NCBI GenBank assembly: GCA_965603495.1
Contig: CBFDDF010000001.1
Coordinates: 186,001-250,000 of the forward strand
Source of the DNA: Thiomicrorhabdus sp965603495
GTDB taxonomy: Bacteria > Pseudomonadota > Gammaproteobacteria > Thiomicrospirales > Thiomicrospiraceae
Reading direction: 5' to 3'
DNA: 64,000 bases
Under the pieces are notes generated by a model that saw nothing but the letters and a program-made list of their open reading frames with translations, was not told the DNA's origin and ran no database searches. The first letter of the stretch is position 1. Each line of letters starts with the position of its first letter. Below are positions 50,647 through 58,561 of the stretch, piece by piece. Made by a program: the position numbers and the translations under genes.

Positions 50647-50664
50647 ATGTAAAAGGAGAGTCAT

Positions 50665-51576
50665 GTGGAGTTTTTAGGATTTGTTGGAACGGTATCACTG
50701 TTGATTTTGATCTATCTATTTTTAGCAGTCAAAATAGTTTCTCAAGCTGAGTTATGGGTGATTGAACGCTTAGGAAAATATCACCGTACCTTGGGGGCAG
50801 GGATTAATTTTATTATTCCTTTTATTGATCAAAAACGTTCTATGTTCAGTACCCAGGAACAGATTATTGATGTGCCTCGTCAAGCCGTCATCACGAAGGA
50901 TAACGTTAGTATTCAAATCGATGCAGTCGTGTTCATTCGTATTAACGACCCTAAGCAAGCGACCTATGAAATCAAAGATTTAAAAGTGGCCATTGCACAG
51001 TTAGCGCAAACCACCCTACGTGCAGAAATCGGGCGAATGGAGTTGGATGAAACCTTGAGTTCTCGCGCCGATTTGAATGCGGTATTGCTTACAGCCTTAG
51101 ATCTAGCCAGTAGCACTTGGGGGGCGAAAGTGACACGTGTTGAAGTGGCGGATATTTCTGTTCCACAAGCGGTGCAAACGGCGATGGAATTACAAATGGA
51201 AGCCGAACGTCGCCGTCGTGCAACTGAAACCGAGGCCGAAGGTGATAAGAATGCGTTGATTTTGAAAGCGGAAGGCGAGCGTCAACAGGCCTTTAAGCAA
51301 GCGGAAGCGGTTGAGCGTATGGCGGATGCTGTGAAGTATGAAAAAGAACAACTGGCGATGGGTGAGCAAAAAGCCATGGAGTTGATTAACCATGCCATGA
51401 TGAACAATAAAGATGCCGCCAGTTTCTTATTGGCCAAAGATCGTATTGCGGCATTTGCTGGGCTTGCGGCGAGTGATTCGGCTAATAAGGTGATTGTTCC
51501 GATTGAAACTTCAGAGATGGTCGGTTCTTTAGCCGCGTTTACGACGCTGTTGGGTCAAAATAATTCAGGCACTTAA
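50665..51576 (+). CDS. SPFH/band-7 membrane protein (QmcA/paraslipin-like)
   Basis: 303 aa from a GTG start with an AAGGAG ribosome binding site 4-6 nt before it. One N-terminal membrane segment (about 5-25), the band-7 domain (RLGKYHRTLGAGINFIIPFID, then VDAVVFIRINDP) and a long charged coiled coil (MEAERRRRATETEAEGDKNA and after). These proteins form large oligomers in the inner membrane. The neighbouring NfeD gene is the usual partner, together forming a membrane-quality unit with or without FtsH. The stem-loop at 50628 sits just before the start. Confidence 0.92.
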   Translation: MEFLGFVGTVSLLILIYLFLAVKIVSQAELWVIERLGKYHRTLGAGINFIIPFIDQKRSMFSTQEQIIDVPRQAVITKDNVSIQIDAVVFIRINDPKQATYEIKDLKVAIAQLAQTTLRAEIGRMELDETLSSRADLNAVLLTALDLASSTWGAKVTRVEVADISVPQAVQTAMELQMEAERRRRATETEAEGDKNALILKAEGERQQAFKQAEAVERMADAVKYEKEQLAMGEQKAMELINHAMMNNKDAASFLLAKDRIAAFAGLAASDSANKVIVPIETSEMVGSLAAFTTLLGQNNSGT

Positions 51577-51613
51577 ACTAGCAGCGAAGAGAAACTAAGG
51601 GATATTATAAAAA

Positions 51614-52054
51614 ATGGAAAATATACTACCGATTATTCCAGCTTGGGTCATGTTGACTCTGGGGATTCTATTGCTCGGTGCGGAGTTATTAAGCGCTACT
51701 TTTGTGATGCTGTTTTTTGGCATCGCATTTATTCTGGTGGGTTTAGTGGGTTTTTTTGTGAGCTGGCCATCAGGAGAGGTTCAATTGCTGCTTGCCATGG
51801 TGTTAGGGGGGGGGCTAACCTTTGCGTTACGTGGCTTTTTTATGCAGGGCATGGAAAAGCAGGACTTGCCATTAGAAACCATGCAAGTCGGTGACACGGG
51901 TATTGTTGTCGAAAATGATGGTCACTTAAGAGTCGATTATAAAGGCACAACTTGGGGTTTTAAAAAGAACGGTGATTTTGAAATTAAAGCGGGTGATGAG
52001 GTTCTCGTTGAAGAACTGAAGAATAATGTCGCTTTTATCCAAAAACTGCCCTAA
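51614..52054 (+). CDS. NfeD-family membrane protein
   Basis: 146 aa. Two to three membrane segments (PIIPAWVMLTLGILLLGAEL, then FGIAFILVGLVGFFV, LLLAMVLGGGLTFAL) followed by a C-terminal OB-fold domain (GDTGIVVENDGHLRVDYKGTTW). No protease domain, so this is the short NfeD1b-like type that pairs with SPFH proteins. It starts 37 bp after the SPFH gene. Confidence 0.9.
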   Translation: MENILPIIPAWVMLTLGILLLGAELLSATFVMLFFGIAFILVGLVGFFVSWPSGEVQLLLAMVLGGGLTFALRGFFMQGMEKQDLPLETMQVGDTGIVVENDGHLRVDYKGTTWGFKKNGDFEIKAGDEVLVEELKNNVAFIQKLP

Positions 52055-52074
52055 ATCGAGTTCAGAAAAAACAA

Positions 52075-52091
52075 CACCCCAAAAAGGGGTG
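52075..52091. terminator. Hairpin between convergent nfeD and DUF4136 genes
   Basis: CACCCC-AAAAA-GGGGTG, 6-bp GC-rich stem, no clear T-run. It sits between convergent genes and may be a weak terminator for both. Confidence 0.45.
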
Positions 52092-52118
52092 CCATTGAAA
52101 GAGGTGCTATCGAATGCC

Positions 52119-52715
52119 TTACTTCGGTGGATATTGACTCAATATAGCATCAACGATGGCTTGAGTGCTTTTTTCAGCCGCTTGTGGCGAGGCAAAGTTC
52201 TCTAATGCTCTGACACTTTCACCGCGCCAAATTAATTCTCCGGCCGCATTGTGGATATCAATCCCCCATTTAGCTTCTTCATAGACTTCGGTGGCGTAGT
52301 CCATCGGGAAACGTGTACCTACGCCTAAGGTTCGTGTATGCCATCCAAATCCAATTGTGCTGGATGGAACGACTGTCTGGATTTGCTTAACGGTATAGTG
52401 ATAAGTCACATAGGCTTCTGGTGCCTGGCGCACAAAGATGGCTCTTCTATTGTGCAGATTCTCCTGAATCGCTTTTTCAAAGCGTTGTGCGATAAACGGA
52501 TGGGTCTTTTGTAGGCTGGTTGTGGTTGGTGCGGTCTGCATCTCAACTGGTAACCATTGATAGGTCGCATAGTTTTTTAAAGCCGATGTCGCTTGATAAT
52601 CTTGTGTCACTGGAATGCCGCTACAGCCGGACAAGCTAGCCAATACTAAACTAAACATGACAATAGAAAGACTGGGAAATAAGTGCTGGGATTTAAGGGG
52701 GATTAAAGTGGTCAT
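52119..52715 (-). CDS. DUF4136-type lipoprotein
   Basis: 198 aa. Lipoprotein signal ending LASLSGC (lipobox). The mature protein opens with a Thr/Gln-rich strand (VTQDYQATSALKNYATYQWLP), a pattern of DUF4136 proteins, and ends with the helix EKSTQAIVDAILSQYPPK. AAGGAG ribosome binding site. Function unknown; members sit in the outer membrane facing the periplasm. Confidence 0.85.
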   Translation of the reverse strand: MTTLIPLKSQHLFPSLSIVMFSLVLASLSGCSGIPVTQDYQATSALKNYATYQWLPVEMQTAPTTTSLQKTHPFIAQRFEKAIQENLHNRRAIFVRQAPEAYVTYHYTVKQIQTVVPSSTIGFGWHTRTLGVGTRFPMDYATEVYEEAKWGIDIHNAAGELIWRGESVRALENFASPQAAEKSTQAIVDAILSQYPPK

Positions 52716-52816
52716 GAATAAACTCCTTGATTAACTCTGTAACACATTCATTTTACGCCTATTACCAGAAAAACGCTTTGGGTAATGATATCAACCTTGA
52801 CAACACCCAGTTAAAC

Positions 52817-52924
52817 CTAAAAACCAGGAATGCCAATCGGCCCTGGAAGATCTGGAATAAGTGAACAGCCTGCAAAAGTCAGAGTCATGAGTGCGAGTAG
52901 GGTTAAAGTGATCAATTGTTTCAT
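52817..52924 (-). CDS. Tiny 35-residue lipoprotein
   Basis: ATG at 52924 with TAAGG 8 nt upstream. The 35-codon frame encodes a complete lipoprotein signal (MKQLITLTLLALMTLTFAGC), then SLIPDLPGPIGIPGF, and stops at TAG (52817-52819). Only 15 residues remain after the lipidated Cys; this is short but such small lipoproteins (entericidin-like class) exist. It lies alone on the minus strand between the DUF4136 gene and emrE. Confidence 0.65.
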   Translation of the reverse strand: MKQLITLTLLALMTLTFAGCSLIPDLPGPIGIPGF

Positions 52925-52995
52925 GTGATGCCTTAGATCGTTGTGTTGCGTGTTTACTAGGGACAAACTCATTGTTCCGTTAGGAATGATTTGTT

Positions 52996-53325
52996 CTAGT
53001 GGCTGATTGTCTTTGAAAAAACATGCATCACCACTACACCAGCGATAATTAAAGCCATACCAATGAGTGCAGCTAAGTCTGGTATTTGCTTAAAGGTCAC
53101 CGCTCCAACTATGGCAACTAAAATAATACCCATGCCTGCCCAAATGGCATAAGCGATGCCAATCGGCACGGTTTTTAAAACTAATGCCAAGAAATAAAAT
53201 GCCACGATATAGCCGATTATGACAACAAGGCTCGGCACTAATTTAGTGAATTCTTCGGAGGATTTCAATGCACTGGTGGCTATGACCTCAGCGATGATTG
53301 CGATGGCAAGGTACCAGTAGCCCAT
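52996..53325 (-). CDS. SMR-family multidrug efflux protein (EmrE/QacE type)
   Basis: 109 aa with four membrane segments. The essential proton/drug-binding Glu is E13 in YLAIAIIAEVIATSALK. Signature WAGMGIILVAIVG in segment 3 is the QacE/EmrE type. Exports lipophilic cations by proton antiport as a dual-topology dimer. Monocistronic. The near-perfect repeat at 53371 lies upstream of its start. Confidence 0.93.
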   Translation of the reverse strand: MGYWYLAIAIIAEVIATSALKSSEEFTKLVPSLVVIIGYIVAFYFLALVLKTVPIGIAYAIWAGMGIILVAIVGAVTFKQIPDLAALIGMALIIAGVVVMHVFSKTISH

Positions 53326-53370
53326 TATGTTCTCACTTCAGTGTTTTACGATGATGGGCTATTTTAATAC

Positions 53371-53382
53371 ACCAGGCCTGGC
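53371..53382. repeat. Near-exact repeat (11 of 12 bases)
   Basis: ACCAGGCCTGGC, one substitution at the last base, in the spacer between emrE and the Rmd1-like gene. Probably a decayed or variant member of the family. Confidence 0.8.
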
Positions 53383-53430
53383 AACTTATGATGAATTGCA
53401 GAGGAATTCAATGGAGCACTAAATTAAGCG

Positions 53431-54225
53431 TTAAATAATCCCTAATAAGTCATGGAAAATAGTCGCCGCAACTTCAAACGCAATCAGCCAGATAACAATC
53501 CACTCTAGTATGGCTGAGTGTTTGTGTTTTTGCTCTTCAGCCATCATGTCAAACAATTCATGGATGGTTTCCATTTTTTTGCTGAGTACCTGTATGCGCT
53601 GTTTGACCTCAAGATATTCAGAAACTCGCGTATAAAGGTAGTTCAACTCTGGATATTCCCAGAAGAAGTCAGGGATATCCAGCAAGTCATAGTTAAGCAT
53701 GATATTACTTTGGGCGATAAAGAGTTTTCCGCGCAGTTTGGCGAGTTCACTGCGCGACAGTTTAGAGCTACCAGTATCCGCGATGTTTTTAGGAATATAA
53801 GCAGTATCATTAATGGTTTGTTGTATGTGGTATTCAAACTTAGCCAGTTTAGTCGATTGAGCCAGGCCATGAGAAATCGATAAGCGCGTCATGACTTCAT
53901 TGTCACACAAAGAAATATGGTCATTTTTGATTAATAGGCTTTCCGCACCAGTGGTAAACGTAAATTCATCTTCAATCACATGGGCTAATGGTTCCAATGC
54001 ATAAGGTGACAGCTTGTGAAGTAAAGCTAAGCGATCAGCCGCCTTAATACCCCAAAATACCACGACGCCATAATCAAAAATAAACACATCGCCTTGTTTC
54101 CATTCGATATTGAGAACTTGACGATAGGCTGTGCAACGCAGGTTGCCTAAAAGGTGTTTTTGGAGTGCGTCAAAATCAAAATTGTCGCAATAACACAAAG
54201 CGTAGAGCTCATTTTTAGAAGTCAT
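53431..54225 (-). CDS. RMD1/DUF155-family protein
   Basis: 264 aa. The central domain (GDVFIFDYGVVVFWGI, then SHGLAQSTKLAKFE) and the helical C-terminal part with a final membrane segment (SAILEWIVIWLIAFEVAATI) match the RMD1/Sif2 family (DUF155). Eukaryotic members are mitochondrial and help translation or meiosis; the bacterial role is not defined. Stands alone; repeat copy 13 is upstream of its start. Confidence 0.88.
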   Translation of the reverse strand: MTSKNELYALCYCDNFDFDALQKHLLGNLRCTAYRQVLNIEWKQGDVFIFDYGVVVFWGIKAADRLALLHKLSPYALEPLAHVIEDEFTFTTGAESLLIKNDHISLCDNEVMTRLSISHGLAQSTKLAKFEYHIQQTINDTAYIPKNIADTGSSKLSRSELAKLRGKLFIAQSNIMLNYDLLDIPDFFWEYPELNYLYTRVSEYLEVKQRIQVLSKKMETIHELFDMMAEEQKHKHSAILEWIVIWLIAFEVAATIFHDLLGII

Positions 54226-54296
54226 TTTGTAAAATTCTCATGAATTGGAATGTTTTTTCGAATTGTACTCAATAAATAACATAAAGAATAGCAACA

Positions 54297-54312
54297 TCAC
54301 CAGGCCTGGTGA
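54297..54312. repeat. ACCAGGCCTGGT palindrome, copy 13
   Basis: Core extended to a 16-bp perfect palindrome TCACCAGGCCTGGTGA, in the gap upstream of the Rmd1-like gene. Plus-strand flank GACTTT fits the extended consensus. Confidence 0.96.
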
Positions 54313-54441
54313 CTTTTTAATCGGGGGTTTTGAGCTAGGTTTATTTGATTGAGGGATGTACTGCATCCGTTTCTATCTTGAATGGAATTCAGTCGCTCAT
54401 GTAACGACTAAATCTAAATTTGTTGAAATCAACTTTTGGGA

Positions 54442-54473
54442 CTGTCTAAGATAAAATTAACCACCTTAGACAG
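54442..54473 (-). terminator. Inverted repeat after the chemoreceptor gene
   Basis: CTGTCTAAG (54442-54450) and CTTAGACAG (54465-54473), perfect 9-bp stem with a 14-nt AT-rich loop, just after the chemoreceptor stop at 54500 on the minus strand. No T-run, so termination is uncertain. Confidence 0.4.
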
Positions 54474-54499
54474 GCTTTAGGTTTTTAAGAGAGGGTTAC

Positions 54500-56947
54500 T
54501 TACCGTGACAATATATTTCCGCTGGTTTTAAAGCCTGATACGGCTGATTTAAGGTGTTCACTCTCATGGTTCATGGATTCTGCAGCAGAAGTCGTTTCTT
54601 CAACTAAAGCCGCATTTTGCTGGGTCGTTTGATCTATTTGGGTAATCGCTTGATTGACTTGCTCAACCCCGATTTGCTGCTCTTGAGAAGCCGCTGAGAT
54701 TTCACTGACAATGCTGCTTACCTGCAAGATGGATTCATTGATATCTTTTAAAGAATTGCTAGTCTGCTCTATCTTTTGCGAACCATTTTGAATGCTATGC
54801 GCCGAACGTTCAATCAAACCTTTAATGTCTTTGGCCGCATCGGCTGATTTACCAGCCAGATTACGTACTTCAGCGGCGACAACGGCAAAACCACGACCAT
54901 GTTCCCCTGCTCGCGCTGCTTCCACGGCCGCATTCAATGCCAGTAAATTGGTTTGGAATGCGATACTGTCAATCAGTCCGATAATCTCTGATATTTTGGT
55001 ACTTGAATCACTGATTTCGTGGATGGCCGCAATGCTTTCTAACATGACCGCTTGACCCTCTTGGGCTTGGTTACGGGCATTCATTGAAAGTTGGTCTGCG
55101 CTGCGTGCATTATCTGTATTGTGTTTGATGGTAGAGGTTAGCTCTTCCATCGCAGCAGCTGTTTCTTCCAAAGAAGCCGCTTGACTTTGAGTGCGTTGAT
55201 TTAAATCGATACTGCCACTGGCAACTTCTTGGCTGGCTTGACTGACCATGCTCGCAGATTGCATCACACCATTGATAACTTGGTTTAGTTTAGTACCTCC
55301 TTCATTAAAGGCTACTTTTAGACGCTCAAGCTCACCATAATAGTGTCCGTTGACTTGTACTGTTAAATCGCCAGCACTTTGCGACACGATGGCCTGAATG
55401 ATTTCAGTCATTCCACTTTCAAGCTGTTCTACCGATTGGTTTACATTGTCTTTAAGCTTATCCATGTCGCCTTTCAGTTCCGTGCTGATACGCCCGTCAA
55501 ACTCACCTTGACTTAACTTGGTGATGACAGCCCCTAATTCGGTGACGGCCGTGTCCATACTTTGCATGGCATTGTCTACTGTCGCACGGAATTCGCCGGG
55601 GATTTTTTTATCCATACGCACACTGAAGTCACCACTGCTGATGGCATTCATGACGGTACCCAATGCTTGCATGGTGAAGTCCACACTGTGTGCCGATGCA
55701 TTAACGCCATCCTTAAGGGTGCCTAAGTCACCCTTGAGATCGGATGTGATGCGGCTGTCAAATTTACCGTTGGCGATGTCGGTCATGGACGAATTGACAT
55801 CGGAGAAAGCCTGAGAGGTGTTTTTCAGTAAACCGTTAAAGGCTTCAGCGGCTTGACCGATTTCATCCTTGGCTTTAATGACACAGGATTTTGAAAAGTC
55901 GAAATCGGTGCCCACTTGTTTCATCGCATTGGTTAATTGCAAAATAGGGCGACTTAACAGACGTGCGTAAAATAAGGCAAATCCCACGATAATAAGTGTC
56001 ATGATGACACCAACCACTAGCGCCATTTTTTGAATCTGATAAATCGGAATAAAGGCTTCGGCGACATCAATCTCTGCCAGAACTGCCCAATTAAGACCCG
56101 GGATGTTAAGCGGTGCATAGGCAGAAATGACCGGATTGCCATTATAGTCGATAATGATTTCTTCACCAGTTTTGCCAGCCAGGGCTTGCCGAGCACCTTG
56201 GGTGTCAACTTTACCGGTTTCAGGCTTATGAAAAGAGGCCAAAACACTGTGATTTTTTGGATCCAAATAAGAATCGGAGCGCATTAATAGATCCGAACCA
56301 ACCAGATAGGACTCACCGGATTCTCCCATGCCTGAGCGGGTCTGCATAATCGCATTGATGGGATCCAGCGGAATTTGTAAAGCGACCACGCCCAGTAGCT
56401 TGTTGCCTTTCATAATGCGCTTGGCTATGAATGCAGCAGGATCCCCATTGGACGGCGCGTAAGCGGTAAAATCAGCCAGAGCAGGGGCTTCTTGCTGAGA
56501 AACTTTGCGGAACAGCTCGCCTAGATTAGAGTTTTTGTAAGCTCCGTTCAACAGATTGGTCTGATAATCTGCTTCTTTGGCAACGGTGTAAAAAATCTGA
56601 CCCTCAGGGTCGATTAAAAACAGATCGTAATAACCATATTCTGCCATGTAGTATTCAAAAAAGTTTTGGTCACCGACAACTTTTCGATTGATGGCACCTT
56701 CTATTCCTGATTCATTTTGATAAAAATCAGAGCTCAAGGCTGACAAGACATTTATGTCGCCCATGCGTTCAGAAAAATAACCTTCAATTTGACCTTTTTT
56801 TATGTCACGAACCGCCGAAAACTCAGCTTCAGCAAGGTGCTTTACGGCTTCGCTGGAAATTTTTTCAGTCACAAAGGTAGATAGAATTAAAGGGATTAAG
56901 CCAGCTAATAAAAATCCCAATATGATTTTTGTACTTATTTTTTTCAT
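54500..56947 (-). CDS. Methyl-accepting chemotaxis protein with Cache and multiple HAMP domains
   Basis: 815 aa from the ATG at 56947. Membrane segments at about 8-27 and 305-330 bracket a large periplasmic dCache-type sensor (40-300; IDPEGQIFYT, then SYLVGSDLLMRSDSYLD). Several HAMP-like units follow (repeating GKFDSRI..LKGDLGTLKDGVN and GEFDGRI..LKGDMDKLKDNVN), then the signalling helical bundle with the hairpin IDSIAFQTNLLALNAAVEAARAGEHGRGFAVVAAEVR. No C-terminal pentapeptide for CheR tethering is seen. A perfect FNR-type site lies 106 bp upstream of its start, so oxygen-dependent expression is likely. Confidence 0.92.
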   Translation of the reverse strand: MKKISTKIILGFLLAGLIPLILSTFVTEKISSEAVKHLAEAEFSAVRDIKKGQIEGYFSERMGDINVLSALSSDFYQNESGIEGAINRKVVGDQNFFEYYMAEYGYYDLFLIDPEGQIFYTVAKEADYQTNLLNGAYKNSNLGELFRKVSQQEAPALADFTAYAPSNGDPAAFIAKRIMKGNKLLGVVALQIPLDPINAIMQTRSGMGESGESYLVGSDLLMRSDSYLDPKNHSVLASFHKPETGKVDTQGARQALAGKTGEEIIIDYNGNPVISAYAPLNIPGLNWAVLAEIDVAEAFIPIYQIQKMALVVGVIMTLIIVGFALFYARLLSRPILQLTNAMKQVGTDFDFSKSCVIKAKDEIGQAAEAFNGLLKNTSQAFSDVNSSMTDIANGKFDSRITSDLKGDLGTLKDGVNASAHSVDFTMQALGTVMNAISSGDFSVRMDKKIPGEFRATVDNAMQSMDTAVTELGAVITKLSQGEFDGRISTELKGDMDKLKDNVNQSVEQLESGMTEIIQAIVSQSAGDLTVQVNGHYYGELERLKVAFNEGGTKLNQVINGVMQSASMVSQASQEVASGSIDLNQRTQSQAASLEETAAAMEELTSTIKHNTDNARSADQLSMNARNQAQEGQAVMLESIAAIHEISDSSTKISEIIGLIDSIAFQTNLLALNAAVEAARAGEHGRGFAVVAAEVRNLAGKSADAAKDIKGLIERSAHSIQNGSQKIEQTSNSLKDINESILQVSSIVSEISAASQEQQIGVEQVNQAITQIDQTTQQNAALVEETTSAAESMNHESEHLKSAVSGFKTSGNILSR

Positions 56948-57436
56948 TTTAAATTCCAATCCTGTTTTGAACTAAATTTTCCGGAGCGACTATCCGTCAA
57001 ATGGTGCTATAGCAATACTACAGCAGTCATAAAAAGTTGTTATATGATTTAATTGATTTAAATCAATATCTTTAGTGTTATTAAATGTAATCAGTCGTTT
57101 TTTTAAAAATTGATAAAGCAATAATTTAGCCAACTAAATAGTGAACTCCTGTTTAATGTTATGACCAGAAAATGGCTTCGGGCAAATGTCAGTCTTGGAA
57201 AAACCTTGCTAAAGTTAAAGCCAAGCGATGATTTCGATGGCAAGGTATCAGTCGTCCAGGCCAGGTGATTTTAAATAGTGGATTATTAGGCTAGATTGAT
57301 CTGTTTAAATTGAGACGTATGCGGTAAAAATGATAGCATTCTCTGTTATGAATATTAAATCAATCATGTGGCCGGTTTAAGCTTGAGAAGTCGGTGTTTT
57401 TGAATGGAATTTACAACTGAGCAGTGAGGATAAAGC
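56948..57436. other. Intergenic region with an FNR-type site
   Basis: 489 bp between the divergent chemoreceptor and lrgA genes. No ORF. The notable element is TTGATTTAAATCAA at 57053-57066. A string CCAGGCCAGG near 57255 recalls the repeat core but is not palindromic and is not counted. The rest is AT-rich. Confidence 0.6.
57053..57066. promoter_or_regulatory. Perfect FNR/ANR-type site (TTGAT-N4-ATCAA)
   Basis: TTGATTTAAATCAA is a perfect dyad match to the FNR/CRP-superfamily consensus. Its centre is about 113 bp upstream of the chemoreceptor ATG on the minus strand, and about 378 bp from lrgA on the other side, so the chemoreceptor is the likelier target. Confidence 0.55.
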
Positions 57437-57802
57437 ATGCCTTTTTTAACGGTCATTACAATTTTATTGGTTTATCAGTTGGTAGGAGAATTGATTGTCC
57501 TTAGCCTCGATTTACCTGTGCCAGGACCTGTTGTGGGTATGTTATTACTGTTGCTAAGTTTGATGATTAAAAACCCTTTTGCGACTCAGTTGGAAGTCCC
57601 CACAGGGCTTTTATTATCTCACCTGTCTTTGCTGTTTATTCCAGCAGGAGTGGGTGTCATGGTGCATTTGGTTCGCTTACAGCAAGAGTGGCTCGCCATC
57701 AGTGTCGCTCTGATTGTCAGTACCATTTTAGGGTTATTGGTCACCGCTTGGAGCATGATGGCCATCTACAAACTCCTTAATTGGAAAAAGGCCCAGTCAT
57801 GA
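57437..57802 (+). CDS. lrgA: LrgA/CidA-family membrane protein
   Basis: 121 aa with four membrane segments and the family block DLPVPGPVVGMLLLLLSLMI near residue 25, followed by HLSLLFIPAGVGVMVHL. LrgA and CidA are holin-like proteins; with LrgB they are linked to pyruvate transport or to murein hydrolase control. GAGGATAAAGC ribosome binding site. Its stop overlaps the lrgB start (ATGA). Confidence 0.9.
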   Translation: MPFLTVITILLVYQLVGELIVLSLDLPVPGPVVGMLLLLLSLMIKNPFATQLEVPTGLLLSHLSLLFIPAGVGVMVHLVRLQQEWLAISVALIVSTILGLLVTAWSMMAIYKLLNWKKAQS

Positions 57803-58521
57803 TTCATCAATCCGCTATCTGGGTCTACCTGTCAGCCAGTCCGTTATTAGGTCTGGTCCTCACGCTAATTTGTTATTTGCTGGCTGTGAAAATTTATAAC
57901 AAAGGTCATGGCAATCCGTTACTCAATCCGGTCGCGCTCTCTATTTTGATGATCGCCGTTATATTGAGTCTCTTTGATATCTCATATCAATCCTATTTTT
58001 CAGGGGCACAGTTCATTCATTTCTTGCTTGGGCCTGCGACGGTCGCATTAGCGATCCCCTTATATTTCCAGTTAGGTAAGTTGAAAAAGGTATGGATTCC
58101 CTTGTCGATTGCTTTGGTGTTGGGCATCAGTTTTTCAGGTTTCAGTGCCTACTATATAGCACAGTTTTTAGGGGCGAGCGAACAGACCATGTTATCGATG
58201 ATTCCTAAGTCGGTCACCGCGCCCGTGGCGATGGGTATCTCAGAAAAGAACGGCGGTTTACCGACATTGACGGCGGTGTTTGTAGTACTTACAGGCGTGA
58301 TTGGGGCTGTCGTCGGTGGTTGGATATTTAAAGTCTTTAGAATAAAAGACGACAGTATTAAAGGCGTAGCAATGGGCGTCACCGCGCATGGTTTAGGCAC
58401 CGCACGATCTTTTCAAATCAGCCCGCAAATGGGAGCGTTTGCCGGGTTGGCAATGGCCTTGTCGGCCTCTGTGTCGGCTTTGATATTACCACTGGTTTTG
58501 TCATTTGTTCAGAACGTTTAA
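57799..58521 (+). CDS. lrgB: LrgB-family membrane protein
   Basis: 240 aa from the ATG at 57799, which overlaps the lrgA TGA by 4 bp (a longer TTG frame is rejected). Six to seven membrane segments. Family blocks LLGPATVALAIPLY near residue 78, MIPKSVTAPVAMGISE and GVTAHGLGTARSFQ are present. Partner of LrgA. Repeat copy 14 lies just after the stop, between convergent lrgB and the pyruvate kinase gene. Confidence 0.92.
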   Translation: MIHQSAIWVYLSASPLLGLVLTLICYLLAVKIYNKGHGNPLLNPVALSILMIAVILSLFDISYQSYFSGAQFIHFLLGPATVALAIPLYFQLGKLKKVWIPLSIALVLGISFSGFSAYYIAQFLGASEQTMLSMIPKSVTAPVAMGISEKNGGLPTLTAVFVVLTGVIGAVVGGWIFKVFRIKDDSIKGVAMGVTAHGLGTARSFQISPQMGAFAGLAMALSASVSALILPLVLSFVQNV

Positions 58522-58525
58522 CAAT

Positions 58526-58543
58526 CTTACCAGGCCTGGTAAG
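58526..58543. repeat. ACCAGGCCTGGT palindrome, copy 14
   Basis: Core extended to an 18-bp perfect palindrome by CTT/AAG arms, 4 bp after the lrgB stop. Plus-strand flank AAGTTT fits the extended consensus. Between convergent genes. Confidence 0.96.
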
Positions 58544-58561
58544 TTTAGAAAACGGAGTTGT

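Larger units (their letters stand above)
50322..50664. other. Intergenic region with repeat copy 12 and a 19-bp inverted repeat
   Basis: 343 bp between the divergent P460 and SPFH genes. It carries repeat copy 12 (50473-50484), a perfect 19-bp inverted repeat just before the SPFH ribosome binding site (50628-50646) and AT-rich sequence suited to divergent promoters. No ORF seen. Confidence 0.6.

Noticed and set aside
57246..57268. CCAGGCCAGG as a further repeat copy
   Set aside because: The second half does not complement the first; only a loose resemblance.
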